Shown here: positions 28,101 through 36,720 of the stretch, piece after piece
Layout of the letters: the number at the start of each line of letters is the position of its first letter
Numbering within the stretch: the stretch's first letter is position 1
Source of the DNA: UBA7332 sp051652645
Lineage (GTDB): Bacteria > Bacteroidota > Bacteroidia > Bacteroidales > UBA7332
DNA: 64,000 nt
NCBI GenBank assembly: GCA_051652645.1
Contig: JBOFUP010000036.1
Coordinates: forward strand, 1 to 64,000
Reading direction: 5' to 3'
Made by a program: the position numbers and the translations under genes
Notes under the pieces: generated by a model
What the model was told of the DNA's origin: nothing
Databases searched by the model: none
The model's input: the letters and a program-made list of their open reading frames with translations, nothing else

Positions 28101-28224
28101 TGAGAACCTGTTTACCTTTACTAAATACTCAGGTATGGACCCAGAGGTTGGTAACTACGGTCTTGATGGTGGTACCTACCCTATCTCAAGAGTATTCTCT
28201 TTCGGTATGAATCTAACATTCTAA
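25114..28224 (+). CDS. SusC/RagA-type TonB-dependent outer membrane transporter
   Basis: This 1036 aa protein has a signal peptide (about 1-20). A carboxypeptidase-regulatory-like domain follows (about 22-100, VKGLVKDSKTGEPIIGASI). The plug has the usual VVIGYGQESRKSNLS, SVTIRGNGSRNGDAPLYVVDGV and LKDAASAAIYG blocks (about 105-225). A long beta-barrel ends in Phe. It should import a ligand captured by the SusD partner, using TonB energy. Co-transcription with the phosphatase fusion, and not with glycoside hydrolases, suggests phosphorylated ligands. Confidence 0.94.
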   Translation: MRRLFATSLAVTACIGGIYANNITVKGLVKDSKTGEPIIGASIIQEGTTNGVVTDYNGEYIINVPENAGLQVSYIGYITSLMSVDSKENLDISLVENTVNLKELVVIGYGQESRKSNLSVAISKMELDESSKSRGTDVLGAMQGRIAGVTIASNSGDPLSTPSVTIRGNGSRNGDAPLYVVDGVSGAPFNMEDVESITVLKDAASAAIYGTNVGSGGVIIITTKKAREGAISVNARASYGIQSAVGKPQMLNAQEYAMVRTDAAKVDGVSLPSGINPDIFPYAMVTRTNWIDEIFRTGGIQRYALSLSGGSESLKGYASAEYARTDGTLLNTHSEKLGMKASLDFKVNKWINISQRANFNYTNGQGNLNNSSHNGVIASAMFMPPSATVYEYDQNGNMVYDEKGSAKFGGTVPLWAKDLGVAGTFGEVANPVATLMRLRQNRPQQELFSTTSLEVKPMSHLKLRSDISVGTNNNHYDDFSARVTEIGKTNDQNSRTISNYRDFRWLWETVATYDRTFGNHSLNLMGGYSMSYLYSHSSSTTVYDFDDESQFSQDFVNGNDWTKSKPYESRNEESQVSAYLRGAYSYADRYFFTGSIRRDASSKLYFKNNSGYFPALSGAWKISSEPFMKDVKAISLLKLRASWGQVGNVNGVRNYSYLSNLSALGDYAYLGSQHQNPILGLGMVTIPNQDLRWEVSEQTDLGFDIELLDGRLSFGMDWYLKNTKDLIEEVPVPSVSGISVAPLGNVGSVQNRGFEFTIGYADQTKSGFSYSVDLNLSTLKSEVKDLGDRDFFAHSNTIRAIQPLRSAVGQEWYSYYLIKNAGIFQSQAEIDAYTHTDASGKTSKIQPNAKPGDLKFIDSNNDGIINDNDRQFMGSYTPKVTFGVNTQFAYKNFDFSMILQGVAGNKIFNGVKVMTYAAGQGWNMSKDVLNSWGYNSNSDIPLISMSDSNGNFSTASDFFLEDGSYLRIKNITLGYSIPSSVFKSSKAPKIRLYASGENLFTFTKYSGMDPEVGNYGLDGGTYPISRVFSFGMNLTF

Positions 28225-28249
28225 TAAACACACTACGTTAAGCTAGGTT

Positions 28250-29818
28250 ATGAAATCAATTATAAAAAAAATCATATTGTCTTCATCAATAATATTGAGC
28301 TTAAGCTCATGTGAAGACTTCCTTACACACAACAAGTATGGCGAGCCATCGAGTGACCGCTTCTGGATCACTGAGAGTGATGCTCTAAGAGCATCAGATG
28401 GTCTATACTTCTGGATGGGATCTTCTGGAGTTGTTGGACGAGGATTCATGCACTACTACAACTGTAGTGATGATGTTGTCACAGGGCGTACGCAAGCTGG
28501 TTGTGCTGCGATGAAGAACTTCATCGCAAACTACTCTCGAGATGTAGTAGACAATTGGCCCAAAATGTATCAGTTGATAAAGCTCTCAAACGACATTATC
28601 CTCAATGTGCCTAAGATGGATATCAGTGAAGAAACAAAAAATATGGTATTAGGTCAAGCATACTTCTTCCGTGCTTGGGCATACTTCTGGATAGCTCCTT
28701 ATTACGGAGACAATGGAGCAAACGGAGGTATTCCTATCGTTGAGCCTGGTCTAGCTGTTGAATCTCTTGATGTACCACGCGCTAATAGTGTAAGAGACAA
28801 CTACGCATATTGTATAGAAGACTTCAAGCGTGCTGCAGAACTACTTCCAGAGTTCGAACAACTAGAGTCTGCACAATGGGGACGTCCACACAAAGCAGCT
28901 TGTTGGGCATATATTGCCAAGGTATCTCTATGGGATGCCCAATATGATGCATCATCATACGATACAACAATTGAGTATTGCGACAAGATAATCAATGCAG
29001 GTAATCACTCACTTATGAGCAACTTCGAGGATGTATTCAAAATTGAGAACAACTACAGCTCAGAGTATATCTTCTCTTTCGCCTCTTCTGCTATCTCAGG
29101 ATCTATTCTTCCAGGAATAATGCTTGAGAATAAAGGATGGGGACAATACAATGGATGGGGATACTTCACTCCTACAATTGAACTTCTCAATGCATATAAA
29201 GAAGGAGACAAGCGACTTGCAGCTACTATACTTCAACCAGGAGATAAGTTTGAGTTCTTAGGCAGCGAGAAACTATACTACTCTAATGAGTCGCTTTCAG
29301 GAATGCAGTTCCGCAAATATATGGATCCTTTCAAGTCTGCAACGGCAATAGGTACAACCATCAACCCTAATGGTGATTACCCAACTACATCTCTCAACAT
29401 CCCTGTTATGAGATATGCTGAAGTACTTCTTATGAAAGCAGAAGCACAGATCTGGAAAGGCTCTAATGGTGATGAGGCTCTAAACCTGATCAGACGTCGT
29501 GCTGGACTTTCAGATCTTCAAGGTGCAACAAAAGAGGATCTAATGAACGAACGTCGATGCGAGTTGGCAGGTGAGTTCTCAAACAGGATGCTTGATCTTC
29601 TCAGATGGGGAGTAGCAAAAGAGTATGTTGAGAAGCCTCTTCATGGATTCAGTGTACGCCCTCTTATCCCTTCGCCTCAAAGCATAGAAGACCTAGAGAT
29701 TACTGTCATTGAGTCGTGGCCAACAAGATCATTCAACTCTTCTGTAAACCATATCTTCCCTATACCAGAGAAGGAGATTGCAAAGAGCAAAAACCTACGC
29801 CAAAACATTGGTTACTAA
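28250..29818 (+). CDS. SusD/RagB-type surface lipoprotein
   Basis: The 522 aa protein has a lipoprotein signal with lipobox Cys21 (LSLSSC). Tetratricopeptide-like helices of the SusD fold include GQAYFFRAWAYFWI near 136-149 and VMRYAEVLLMKAEAQ near 383-397. The C-terminal block has RRCELAGEFSNRMLDLLRWG near 430-450, then IFPIPEKEI. It caps the SusC channel and binds ligand at the cell surface. It follows susC by 25 bases and ends the operon at a strong terminator. Confidence 0.94.
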   Translation: MKSIIKKIILSSSIILSLSSCEDFLTHNKYGEPSSDRFWITESDALRASDGLYFWMGSSGVVGRGFMHYYNCSDDVVTGRTQAGCAAMKNFIANYSRDVVDNWPKMYQLIKLSNDIILNVPKMDISEETKNMVLGQAYFFRAWAYFWIAPYYGDNGANGGIPIVEPGLAVESLDVPRANSVRDNYAYCIEDFKRAAELLPEFEQLESAQWGRPHKAACWAYIAKVSLWDAQYDASSYDTTIEYCDKIINAGNHSLMSNFEDVFKIENNYSSEYIFSFASSAISGSILPGIMLENKGWGQYNGWGYFTPTIELLNAYKEGDKRLAATILQPGDKFEFLGSEKLYYSNESLSGMQFRKYMDPFKSATAIGTTINPNGDYPTTSLNIPVMRYAEVLLMKAEAQIWKGSNGDEALNLIRRRAGLSDLQGATKEDLMNERRCELAGEFSNRMLDLLRWGVAKEYVEKPLHGFSVRPLIPSPQSIEDLEITVIESWPTRSFNSSVNHIFPIPEKEIAKSKNLRQNIGY

Positions 29819-29858
29819 TCAATCTATGGATTTGTTTATGTATCAATAAGGAATAGTT

Positions 29859-29910
29859 TAATACGAAATAAGGGAGAGCATTTAAATATGCTCTCCCTTA
29901 TTTCGTATTA
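29859..29910. terminator. Long bidirectional terminator palindrome
   Basis: A 52-base perfect palindrome centred at 29884/29885 lies between the converging susD and DUF2027 genes. Confidence 0.9.
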
Positions 29911-29921
29911 TATTGTATTGC

Positions 29922-30989
29922 CTATTTAATTATAACCATTGTAGCCCCATACCCATACTCCCTAAAGGAAGCATCTTGATAGATGCAGCTCTTATACTTC
30001 TTGTTTAGTTGATCGATGATAGCCTTGCGCAAAACACCATCACCCTTGCCGTGAATAAAGACAATCTTCTGACCCTTAGTCTTTAAATTACTCTTCATCA
30101 CACGATGAAACTCCTCTATCTGAACCTCAAACATTGCTGTATTATCCATACCAGCTGTGGTGTCTAGCAACTCATCTATGTGAAGATCAACCTCAATTAG
30201 ATCGCTCTGAACCATGCTCTTCTTCTTGAAAAGAGGTTGATTGACAATCCTCTCCGAGCGAAGTCTCTCCTGCATTGCCTCCTCTAGAGCCTTAGGATCG
30301 AAAACTATCTCCCTATCTGGAACATCATTCTTTACTATGGTATATATTAGTGCGGGCTCATCAAAGTATTCACTCACCTTGAAGCTATGAAGCTTATAGA
30401 ATTTGATCGTGTCTATATTATGCTCCACTAATACCGGATTCTTCTGATTATATCTCTTCTCTGTCTTGAAAGCAACAAACTGAACCGACACTCTTTCAAT
30501 CTCATTGAGTTGTTCTTTACCAAGCTCCTCCATGAAAAGCTTTGTATTAGGCTCTACAACTCCGCAATATCTATTAATCCATTGACCATCAACCTCGCTA
30601 CTATAGGTAACGAATAGGAAGTAATTTGAGTCATTTAGCAGATAAGTATCGTAGGTTGATTGTTGAAGAGACTTAAGGTTTTGGGGCACAAACGCCAAAA
30701 GAATGTCAAGAGTCTCACCCTCTTTTGTCTCCTTAACCTTGCGCGAAAGCTCAATCTCCTGCTCTACCTTACTACCAATAACAGAGTTTGTGATAACTTG
30801 TGGTGAAGCAGCCTTTACTGAGGCCCCCTTCGGCAGAGCACTCTCTACAACCACACACTCCTTTATCAAAACAGGTACATCAAACCCATCAGCATCCTCT
30901 ACTGTGATTAGATCCTTACCATTAATCTTCGTTACAATTCCACCACCCGTAGCGTTTAGGAATCTCACTTTATCTCCTACTTTTATCAT
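29922..30989 (-). CDS. DUF2027-Smr domain protein
   Basis: The 355 aa protein begins with a small beta-barrel (VGDKVRFLNATGGGIVTKI) of the DUF2027 type. A middle domain follows (about 80-230). The C terminus (about 265-355) is an Smr domain with DLHIDEL, VFIHGKGDGVLRKAI and a final YGYGATMVII. Smr domains in MutS2 are nucleases acting on DNA or RNA; the role of this Bacteroidota-specific form is not established. It lies 22 bases after mnmD and is probably co-transcribed. Confidence 0.85.
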   Translation of the reverse strand: MIKVGDKVRFLNATGGGIVTKINGKDLITVEDADGFDVPVLIKECVVVESALPKGASVKAASPQVITNSVIGSKVEQEIELSRKVKETKEGETLDILLAFVPQNLKSLQQSTYDTYLLNDSNYFLFVTYSSEVDGQWINRYCGVVEPNTKLFMEELGKEQLNEIERVSVQFVAFKTEKRYNQKNPVLVEHNIDTIKFYKLHSFKVSEYFDEPALIYTIVKNDVPDREIVFDPKALEEAMQERLRSERIVNQPLFKKKSMVQSDLIEVDLHIDELLDTTAGMDNTAMFEVQIEEFHRVMKSNLKTKGQKIVFIHGKGDGVLRKAIIDQLNKKYKSCIYQDASFREYGYGATMVIIK

Positions 30990-31011
30990 AGTATTTCTTC
31001 TTTTCTAATAG

Positions 31012-31701
31012 TTATCTTCTCATTATACCTCTCAACATCTGACGCTTGCCCGGAGGTCCTGGCAGGCGCTCCATAACATAACCAGCAGCCATAAGTTGAC
31101 GTCTTACAACACCCTTTGCACAATAAGTAGTCAAAACACCACCATCGAGGGTTGCTCCTCCAATCGAATCGAAGAGCTCTTGCGACCACATCTCAGGCTG
31201 TTTATCAGGTGCAAACGCATCGAAATAGACCATATTATAGCTACCCATAAATTCAAACTTAGTGAAGTCTGTCTCTATCTTTCTTATTGAAAACGTAGGT
31301 GCAACTTGAGTGAAGTCACCCTCCAATGTAGACCACTCTGCCTGACACACCCTCTTCCAAGCAGCAGACTCCTGAGAAGATAGTGAGAGAAGCTCTGAAT
31401 AGTTGAGTTTCTCCATCATTTCAAGCGATAGTGGATATAGCTCCAACGAAGTGTAAGAGATAACTCTCCCTGTGCGCATACTCTCAACCATAGACAATAG
31501 AGCATTAAGACCTGTGCCGAATCCTATCTCAAGAATAGATACACTATCTGCCTGCAAAGCCCTTAGCCCATTATTGATAAAAACATGTGTTGACTCCTGG
31601 ATTGCTCCATGTACACTATGGTAGTGCTCGTCCATCTCCGGTATATATAGCGTGTGACTCCCGTCTGCAGTCACTATGGTCTCTATTACTCGTTCTGCCA
31701 T
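31012..31701 (-). CDS. mnmD: tRNA mnm5s2U34 methyltransferase MnmD-type
   Basis: MnmD methylates the aminomethyl group at the wobble uridine using SAM, corresponding to half of the fused MnmC. The 229 aa protein shows the SAM loop ILEIGFGTGLNALL near 55-68, then YFDAFAPDKQPEMWS near 155-169. A family C-terminal stretch, GPPGKRQMLRGIMRR, follows. No oxidoreductase (MnmC2) domain is attached. It is first of a pair with the DUF2027-Smr gene. Confidence 0.88.
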   Translation of the reverse strand: MAERVIETIVTADGSHTLYIPEMDEHYHSVHGAIQESTHVFINNGLRALQADSVSILEIGFGTGLNALLSMVESMRTGRVISYTSLELYPLSLEMMEKLNYSELLSLSSQESAAWKRVCQAEWSTLEGDFTQVAPTFSIRKIETDFTKFEFMGSYNMVYFDAFAPDKQPEMWSQELFDSIGGATLDGGVLTTYCAKGVVRRQLMAAGYVMERLPGPPGKRQMLRGIMRR

Positions 31702-31727
31702 ATTTAGTTACATTCTACTTGTTTCTG

Positions 31728-31735
31728 GCAAATAT
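31728..31735 (-). promoter_or_regulatory. -7 promoter box for mnmD
   Basis: Minus-strand TATATTTG matches TAnnTTTG and lies 26 bases before the mnmD ATG. A near -33 element (ATTG) lies farther upstream. Confidence 0.5.
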
Positions 31736-31761
31736 AGCACAATTAAGAGAGAAAAAAGAAT

Positions 31762-31769
31762 TAATTTTG
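31762..31769 (+). promoter_or_regulatory. -7 promoter box immediately before dusB
   Basis: TAATTTTG matches TAnnTTTG but ends only 4 bases before the ATG at 31774, which would give a nearly leaderless mRNA. No -33 TTTG was found. Confidence 0.4.
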
Positions 31770-31773
31770 CGGC

Positions 31774-32760
31774 ATGAAAATAGGTAATATAGATTTAGGG
31801 AAATACCCGGTGCTACTTGCACCTATGGAGGACGTGACGGATATCTCTTTCCGTCTTATGTGTAAAGAGTTTGGTGCAGACATGGTATATACCGAGTTTG
31901 TATCTAGCGACGCACTCATTCGCGCCGTGAACAAGACTCAACAAAAGCTTAAAATATCTGATGATGAGAGACCTGTCGTAATTCAAATATATGGTCGAGA
32001 TGTAGAATCTATGGTTGAAGCTGCAAAGATCGTTGAGCAAGCAAAACCTGATATAATTGACCTAAACTTCGGATGCCCTGTAAAGAGAGTTGCTGGAAAG
32101 GGTGCTGGAGCTGGTATGTTGCAGAATACTCCTCTGATGCTTGACATCATAGAAGGATGTGCTAAGGCTGTAAACATTCCTCTTACTGTAAAAACACGCC
32201 TTGGATGGGATCATGACTCTAAGATTATCGTGGATTTAGCTGAGAAGATACAAGATAGAGGTGCTGCTGCACTAGCCATTCACGGTCGAACACGTAGCCA
32301 AATGTATACAGGAGAGGCTGATTGGACTCTAATCGGCGAGGTTAAGAACAACCCTCGAATGAGAATACCTATTATTGGCAATGGTGATGTTACAACTCCC
32401 CAAGGTGCTAAGGAGTGTTTTGAGCGTTATGGTGTTGATGCCATAATGGTTGGTCGTGCAACAATAGGAAGACCATGGATCTTTAGTGAAATAAAACACT
32501 ATCTAGAGCATGGGTGCGAGATGACTCCTCTCTCATTCGAAGAGAAGATGTCAGTGATCAAGAGACAAGTAATACAGAGTGTTGAGCGCCTAGATGAGTA
32601 CAGAGGTATACTTCATATTCGTAGACACTTAGCTGCTACTCCCCTCTTCAAAGGCATTCCAAACTTTAAGGAGACACGTATTGCTATGCTTCGTGCAAAC
32701 TCTGTAGAAGAGTTATTCTCAATTCTTGACACTATCTCCGTGCCAGAGATTGAGTTATAA
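31774..32760 (+). CDS. dusB: tRNA-dihydrouridine synthase (DusB type)
   Basis: Dus enzymes reduce uridines in the tRNA D-loop using FMN and NADPH. The 328 aa protein has LLAPMEDVTDISFR near 14-27, the FMN-binding NFGCPVKRVAGKGAGAGML near 98-116 with the catalytic Cys, GRTRSQMYTGEADW near 169 and GNGDV near 205. Sub-type DusB is assigned from the N-terminal sequence. It is monocistronic, divergent from mnmD, with a long terminator after it. Confidence 0.92.
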   Translation: MKIGNIDLGKYPVLLAPMEDVTDISFRLMCKEFGADMVYTEFVSSDALIRAVNKTQQKLKISDDERPVVIQIYGRDVESMVEAAKIVEQAKPDIIDLNFGCPVKRVAGKGAGAGMLQNTPLMLDIIEGCAKAVNIPLTVKTRLGWDHDSKIIVDLAEKIQDRGAAALAIHGRTRSQMYTGEADWTLIGEVKNNPRMRIPIIGNGDVTTPQGAKECFERYGVDAIMVGRATIGRPWIFSEIKHYLEHGCEMTPLSFEEKMSVIKRQVIQSVERLDEYRGILHIRRHLAATPLFKGIPNFKETRIAMLRANSVEELFSILDTISVPEIEL

Positions 32761-32808
32761 GCCTACTAATGTTATAAAAGCCATCAGGGGCAATTGACAT
32801 AATGAGAC

Positions 32809-32878
32809 AAAACTCAATAGAGTAGCATCATTTTGATAGTTCAAAATAATGCTACTCTATTGAGTTTTTTATCTGTTA
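32809..32878 (+). terminator. Terminator of dusB
   Basis: A 20-bp stem (32809-32828 with 32849-32868), an inner pairing, and a T6 tail. Confidence 0.9.
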
Positions 32879-32982
32879 ATAGTGAGTCTAATATACTATT
32901 TTAAGACATCTCGCTATCTTCTATGTATGTTTTTGCCTCTTCTATGCACCCATTTCACAAAAAAGAGTAAGGAATTTACTAT

Positions 32983-33044
32983 AAAAGGCTGAGAGAAAAG
33001 TATCTAAGCTCACTGACTTTTGATACTTTTCTCTCAGCCTTTTT
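32983..33044. terminator. Second long terminator-like palindrome
   Basis: A 22-bp stem (32983-33004 with 33022-33043) has A4 and T5 flanks. No gene lies directly on either side; it may end the minus-strand exporter transcript 235 bases past its last stop codon, or belong to an RNA gene. Confidence 0.75.
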
Positions 33045-33278
33045 GGAGATATCTTCTTGCGTAAGAGCTTCGAGAGCTTAACAAATACATAACTAGCTAT
33101 TAGCTAGGTGATTACCAAGAAAAAGCTAAAGCCCTCTAGATTCTAATATTTGCGATCAACATCCAATAATTTAGCGTAGAGCCTCCTCTGCAGCATTACA
33201 CATTTGACACTTTGATTACCAATAAGCAAAACAGACAACAAATTGTAAAACAGACAGATTCGAACAATTAAACCTACA

Positions 33279-34457
33279 CTATACTTTATGAACTATCTTC
33301 CTTAAAGCAGAGTATGCCAATCCAAAATAGACGACTACAGCTATCCAAAGAGTGTGATAGTGAGTTGACACATCGCTTAGCGTTGCTCCCATAGTCTGAA
33401 TACGTAAGAATCCATCAATTGCACTACTGCTAGGGATAGCCTTTGCTATAATCACCAACCAGCTTGGCATCGATTCTAACGGAAGTGACGCTCCACTCAA
33501 CATAAGCAAAGGAATGGAAGTAAAGAGCAGAAATAGAATCGAGTTCTCTCTATTCCTAAACAGTGTAGAGATAGCAATGCTCATGAATATTGCTGATAGA
33601 ACATATGGAATAAGCAGTTGTATAATATCTGCCCAAGCTCCATTCATAGGAAAACCGAAGAGTGGATAGTGAACTCCAAAGATATAGGTTAGGGTTATTG
33701 CATAAAGCGAGAGATATGCTAGTGTCTTACCAAAGAGTAGTGGTATGATTGAAAGGTATCTCTCTCCTTGGGGGGTAAACTGCTTGTATAGCTTCTGTTC
33801 ATACCATGTACCACCTATCATTCCTATTCCTATAAGAAGTGTCTGTTGTATGATCAATATTAATATAGCAGGCATAATGAAAGTGCCATAGCCACTATAT
33901 GGATTGAAGAGAGTTTTCGAACGAATGACAACAGGATCAGCCACAACCTTAGCTGTTGCATCACCAACTCCGCCAGAGACGAAACGCTGCCACTCAATCT
34001 GATTACTACTATTTCCTATTGCACTAACAGCATCAGAAAAGAGCTGTCTATACATAAGAAAGTAACTCGCATCGGCATATATAGCCACAGCTACTTGCTC
34101 CATCCGCATTAGTTTGCGTTCATAATCATCCGGTATAACTATAACTCCATATACTTCTCTATTCATAAACAGAGATTTTGCCTCAATAAGATCACTAGGT
34201 GAGGCTGTTATTTCTATATTTGGAGCTGCACTCAGTGCCCTTATCATACCTCTGCTAGATGGTGTGTTGCTATTATCTATCACGGCAATAGGAACTTCCC
34301 TTAGCACCTCGTTGCGATAGGCTAAGGAGTAAATAGTGGAATAAATAATTATAGCTCCTACCATGATGAGAAGAACGCCAGGGTCTCTGAGAATATATTT
34401 AATCTCTGACCGATATATTGTGAAGAACTCCTCTAGTTGTATCTTTAATCGATTCAT
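33279..34457 (-). CDS. ABC-2 type exporter permease (second of pair)
   Basis: This 392 aa membrane protein has one N-terminal helix (about 27-47), a large extracytoplasmic domain (about 48-185) with PIAVIDNS and VIVIPDDYE elements, then five helices. This is the YhhJ/YbhR-like ABC-2 permease layout (PF12698). It pairs with the preceding permease to form a heterodimer. It ends the tetR-tolC-hlyD-permease-permease operon. No ATP-binding subunit or domain is present. Confidence 0.88.
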   Translation of the reverse strand: MNRLKIQLEEFFTIYRSEIKYILRDPGVLLIMVGAIIIYSTIYSLAYRNEVLREVPIAVIDNSNTPSSRGMIRALSAAPNIEITASPSDLIEAKSLFMNREVYGVIVIPDDYERKLMRMEQVAVAIYADASYFLMYRQLFSDAVSAIGNSSNQIEWQRFVSGGVGDATAKVVADPVVIRSKTLFNPYSGYGTFIMPAILILIIQQTLLIGIGMIGGTWYEQKLYKQFTPQGERYLSIIPLLFGKTLAYLSLYAITLTYIFGVHYPLFGFPMNGAWADIIQLLIPYVLSAIFMSIAISTLFRNRENSILFLLFTSIPLLMLSGASLPLESMPSWLVIIAKAIPSSSAIDGFLRIQTMGATLSDVSTHYHTLWIAVVVYFGLAYSALRKIVHKV

Positions 34458-34498
34458 TTTTCAATGGGTGATTTAAATCGGTTATTGAATATCTATCT

Positions 34499-35674
34499 CT
34501 ACACTCTTCCCCAAAAGGTTGAGTCAGACGCTATGCGCTTTAAGCGTGCAAGTGCCAAATATGGTAATAATAAGAATATTATTAGCGATAGAAGATAACC
34601 GATGGAGTGTGACGCTGATGCACCTCTTATGGCTTGATCAACGAAGAGCTCCATGTAGTATGTAAACGGGAATATCTTTCCAAAGTATCTCATCATAGGG
34701 TCCATAGCCATAAATGGGAAGGTAAGACCCGAGAATGTAAACGCCAGAACGGAGTATCCTCCTCCGAGTGAAAGCGCCAAACGAAGATTGGATAGTATAG
34801 TTATTATCAATACACCAACAGACTGATAGGCCAGAACAAAGAGTATGCACCCGATGATAAGCATAGCAGGGCTTCCGTTGAGTGGTACTCCCTCAACTCT
34901 ATAGAGTAGCATACTCATAAATCCAAATATGACAAGATGTATGATAGTGTATGGTGCTAGTTTACCCCAAAGAGCTGCCAGTATTGAGCCCTGTGCTGAG
35001 TCTAACCACTCGCCAGCTGTGCCACGTTTAAGCTCCACTCCAACCACAAATATGGTATTGATGAGAATAAAAAGAAGCATCATCATAGGGAGGAATGCCG
35101 GCAATAGGTAGAGAGCGTAGTTGGTATATGGATTAAATAACACGTGCTTCTCGAAGGTAACGGGCATCATCTGCGAATAAGCTTCGGCAGTAGAAAGTCC
35201 TCTCTTTACCAAGAGCTGTATTTGAATGCCCGAAGAGAAGGTCATCACTGTTTGACGTATATCTTTATCCAAAAGCCCTGCTTTAGTAAGATTAAGCCCA
35301 TTGACAAATGCAGCCACCTCAACTGGTTCTGTACGAAGTATGGATCTTTCGAAGTCTCGAGGTATGATTACAAATGCATCAATATCTCCTCTCTTTAGCA
35401 GCTGCTCACCCTCTAGCTCATCACTCAGGTGGCGCGTTACATATGCTGATGGTGTTGCATCAATCATACGTGTCAACTTGGTCGAGAGCGATGAGTTATC
35501 ATAGTCTATTACACCGATTGGCATCTCTCGCGGCACTCCACTCTCAAAGATGATCATGAAGAGCGCAATTGAGAATAGGGGTAGTAGTATGGAGATTGTA
35601 ATCAGTATGGGGAAACGCCTAAACTGATTTATCTCTCTCATCACTACGGATCTTATTTTGTTGATGAAAGTCAT
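34499..35674 (-). CDS. ABC-2 type exporter permease (first of pair)
   Basis: The 391 aa protein has the same layout as its downstream partner: an N-terminal helix (about 20-43), an extracytoplasmic domain with PIGVIDYDNS and FVIIPRDFE, and five C-terminal helices. The two permeases are clearly paralogous. It lies 28 bases after hlyD and 41 bases before the second permease gene. With the HlyD and TolC partners it should form a tripartite efflux or secretion channel for an unknown substrate. Confidence 0.88.
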   Translation of the reverse strand: MTFINKIRSVVMREINQFRRFPILITISILLPLFSIALFMIIFESGVPREMPIGVIDYDNSSLSTKLTRMIDATPSAYVTRHLSDELEGEQLLKRGDIDAFVIIPRDFERSILRTEPVEVAAFVNGLNLTKAGLLDKDIRQTVMTFSSGIQIQLLVKRGLSTAEAYSQMMPVTFEKHVLFNPYTNYALYLLPAFLPMMMLLFILINTIFVVGVELKRGTAGEWLDSAQGSILAALWGKLAPYTIIHLVIFGFMSMLLYRVEGVPLNGSPAMLIIGCILFVLAYQSVGVLIITILSNLRLALSLGGGYSVLAFTFSGLTFPFMAMDPMMRYFGKIFPFTYYMELFVDQAIRGASASHSIGYLLSLIIFLLLPYLALARLKRIASDSTFWGRV

Positions 35675-35702
35675 AATTTATTAGTGGGATATAGTGTTGG
35701 GG

Positions 35703-36689
35703 CTACTCTATTGTATCCCAATTGACAACTACGCTCATTCCTGGACGAAGGTCCGAGCGTTGCTTCTCTGGTCTCATCTTAACCTCGAATGTTCTGATGT
35801 CAAACTCACCTTTAGTACGTGTAGCTGACCATGTTGCGTATTCAGCCTGTACAGCAATAGCACTAATACTTAGGTTTATATCTTCATCTAGAGCTGGAAC
35901 AAATCCTTTAACACTCTTGCCAACTTTGATCTTTGGTAATAGGTCTTCCTTTACATTGAAAGATATGTATGAGTCATTAAGGTTTACAAGTGTAATAACT
36001 GGATAACCAGCACCTATGAGCTCCCCCTCCTCTGCAATGATTGTCGCAACCTCTGCATCAAATGGTGCATACTGTCTTGCATCTGACTGCATTGAAGAGA
36101 CCTCCGCAACAACAGCATCGGCTTGGTTAAGAAGAGCTGCTGCGGCACTCTTATCTTCCTCTCTTGCACCTTTAAGAGCCATCTCATATTGAGCTTTAGC
36201 TGCTTGGCGCGTAGCCTCCATTGCCTGTCTGTTGGCTGATACTTCGTCAAACTTTTGAGCAGTAACAACCCCACTCTTATATAGCCTTTCTATGCGAGTA
36301 AATGACTTATCTGCCAACTCATACCCGGCTTCTGCTTTCTGCCAAAGATTATATACTGCTTGAACCTCTTCACTTCGTGCTCCAAACTTAGCTTTACTAT
36401 CTTGTGCCTTAGCTGCCTGACGAACGGCCTCTGCTTGCTGTAGTTTGGCATTTACCTCTGGTGTGCTAAGTATAAATAGTGGTTCACCCTTAGTCACTGA
36501 TTGTCCCTCTCGAACAAATAGTGAGTCAATCCTTCCGGGCAGTTTAGATGAAACCTTTACTGAGGTTGAAACCACTTGACCTTGAATAAGTGTTGGTACT
36601 GGTTTGATCGCAAACCACGCTGCAAGTGAAACGATTGCTAACGCAGCTACTATAATAATGGCATATGCCCAATTGTTATTTCGATTCAT
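35703..36689 (-). CDS. HlyD family periplasmic adaptor
   Basis: The 328 aa protein has a signal-anchor helix (about 8-27). The first lipoyl half follows (GRIDSLFVREGQSVTKGEPLFIL near 52-74). A coiled-coil hairpin covers about 78-200, rich in Ala, Gln and Glu. The second lipoyl half (YAPFDAEVATIIAEEGELIGAG) and a beta-barrel domain complete it. It links the ABC permeases to the TolC channel. Spacing to tolC is 31 bases and to the first permease 28 bases. Confidence 0.9.
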   Translation of the reverse strand: MNRNNNWAYAIIIVAALAIVSLAAWFAIKPVPTLIQGQVVSTSVKVSSKLPGRIDSLFVREGQSVTKGEPLFILSTPEVNAKLQQAEAVRQAAKAQDSKAKFGARSEEVQAVYNLWQKAEAGYELADKSFTRIERLYKSGVVTAQKFDEVSANRQAMEATRQAAKAQYEMALKGAREEDKSAAAALLNQADAVVAEVSSMQSDARQYAPFDAEVATIIAEEGELIGAGYPVITLVNLNDSYISFNVKEDLLPKIKVGKSVKGFVPALDEDINLSISAIAVQAEYATWSATRTKGEFDIRTFEVKMRPEKQRSDLRPGMSVVVNWDTIE

Positions 36690-36720
36690 AGTTTTATAAT
36701 TTAAAAGTGCTATAGCTCTA

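Larger units (their letters stand above)
32761..33278. other. Gene-free interval with two separate long terminators
   Basis: No protein-coding frame is supported. It contains a dusB terminator (32809-32878) and a second long palindrome (32983-33044), with about 105 unexplained bases between them and 234 bases between the second and the exporter operon end. Confidence 0.7.

Noticed and set aside
33255..33275. A TTCGAA-containing segment resembling a tRNA T-loop
   Set aside because: No acceptor stem, anticodon arm or D-arm could be built around it.
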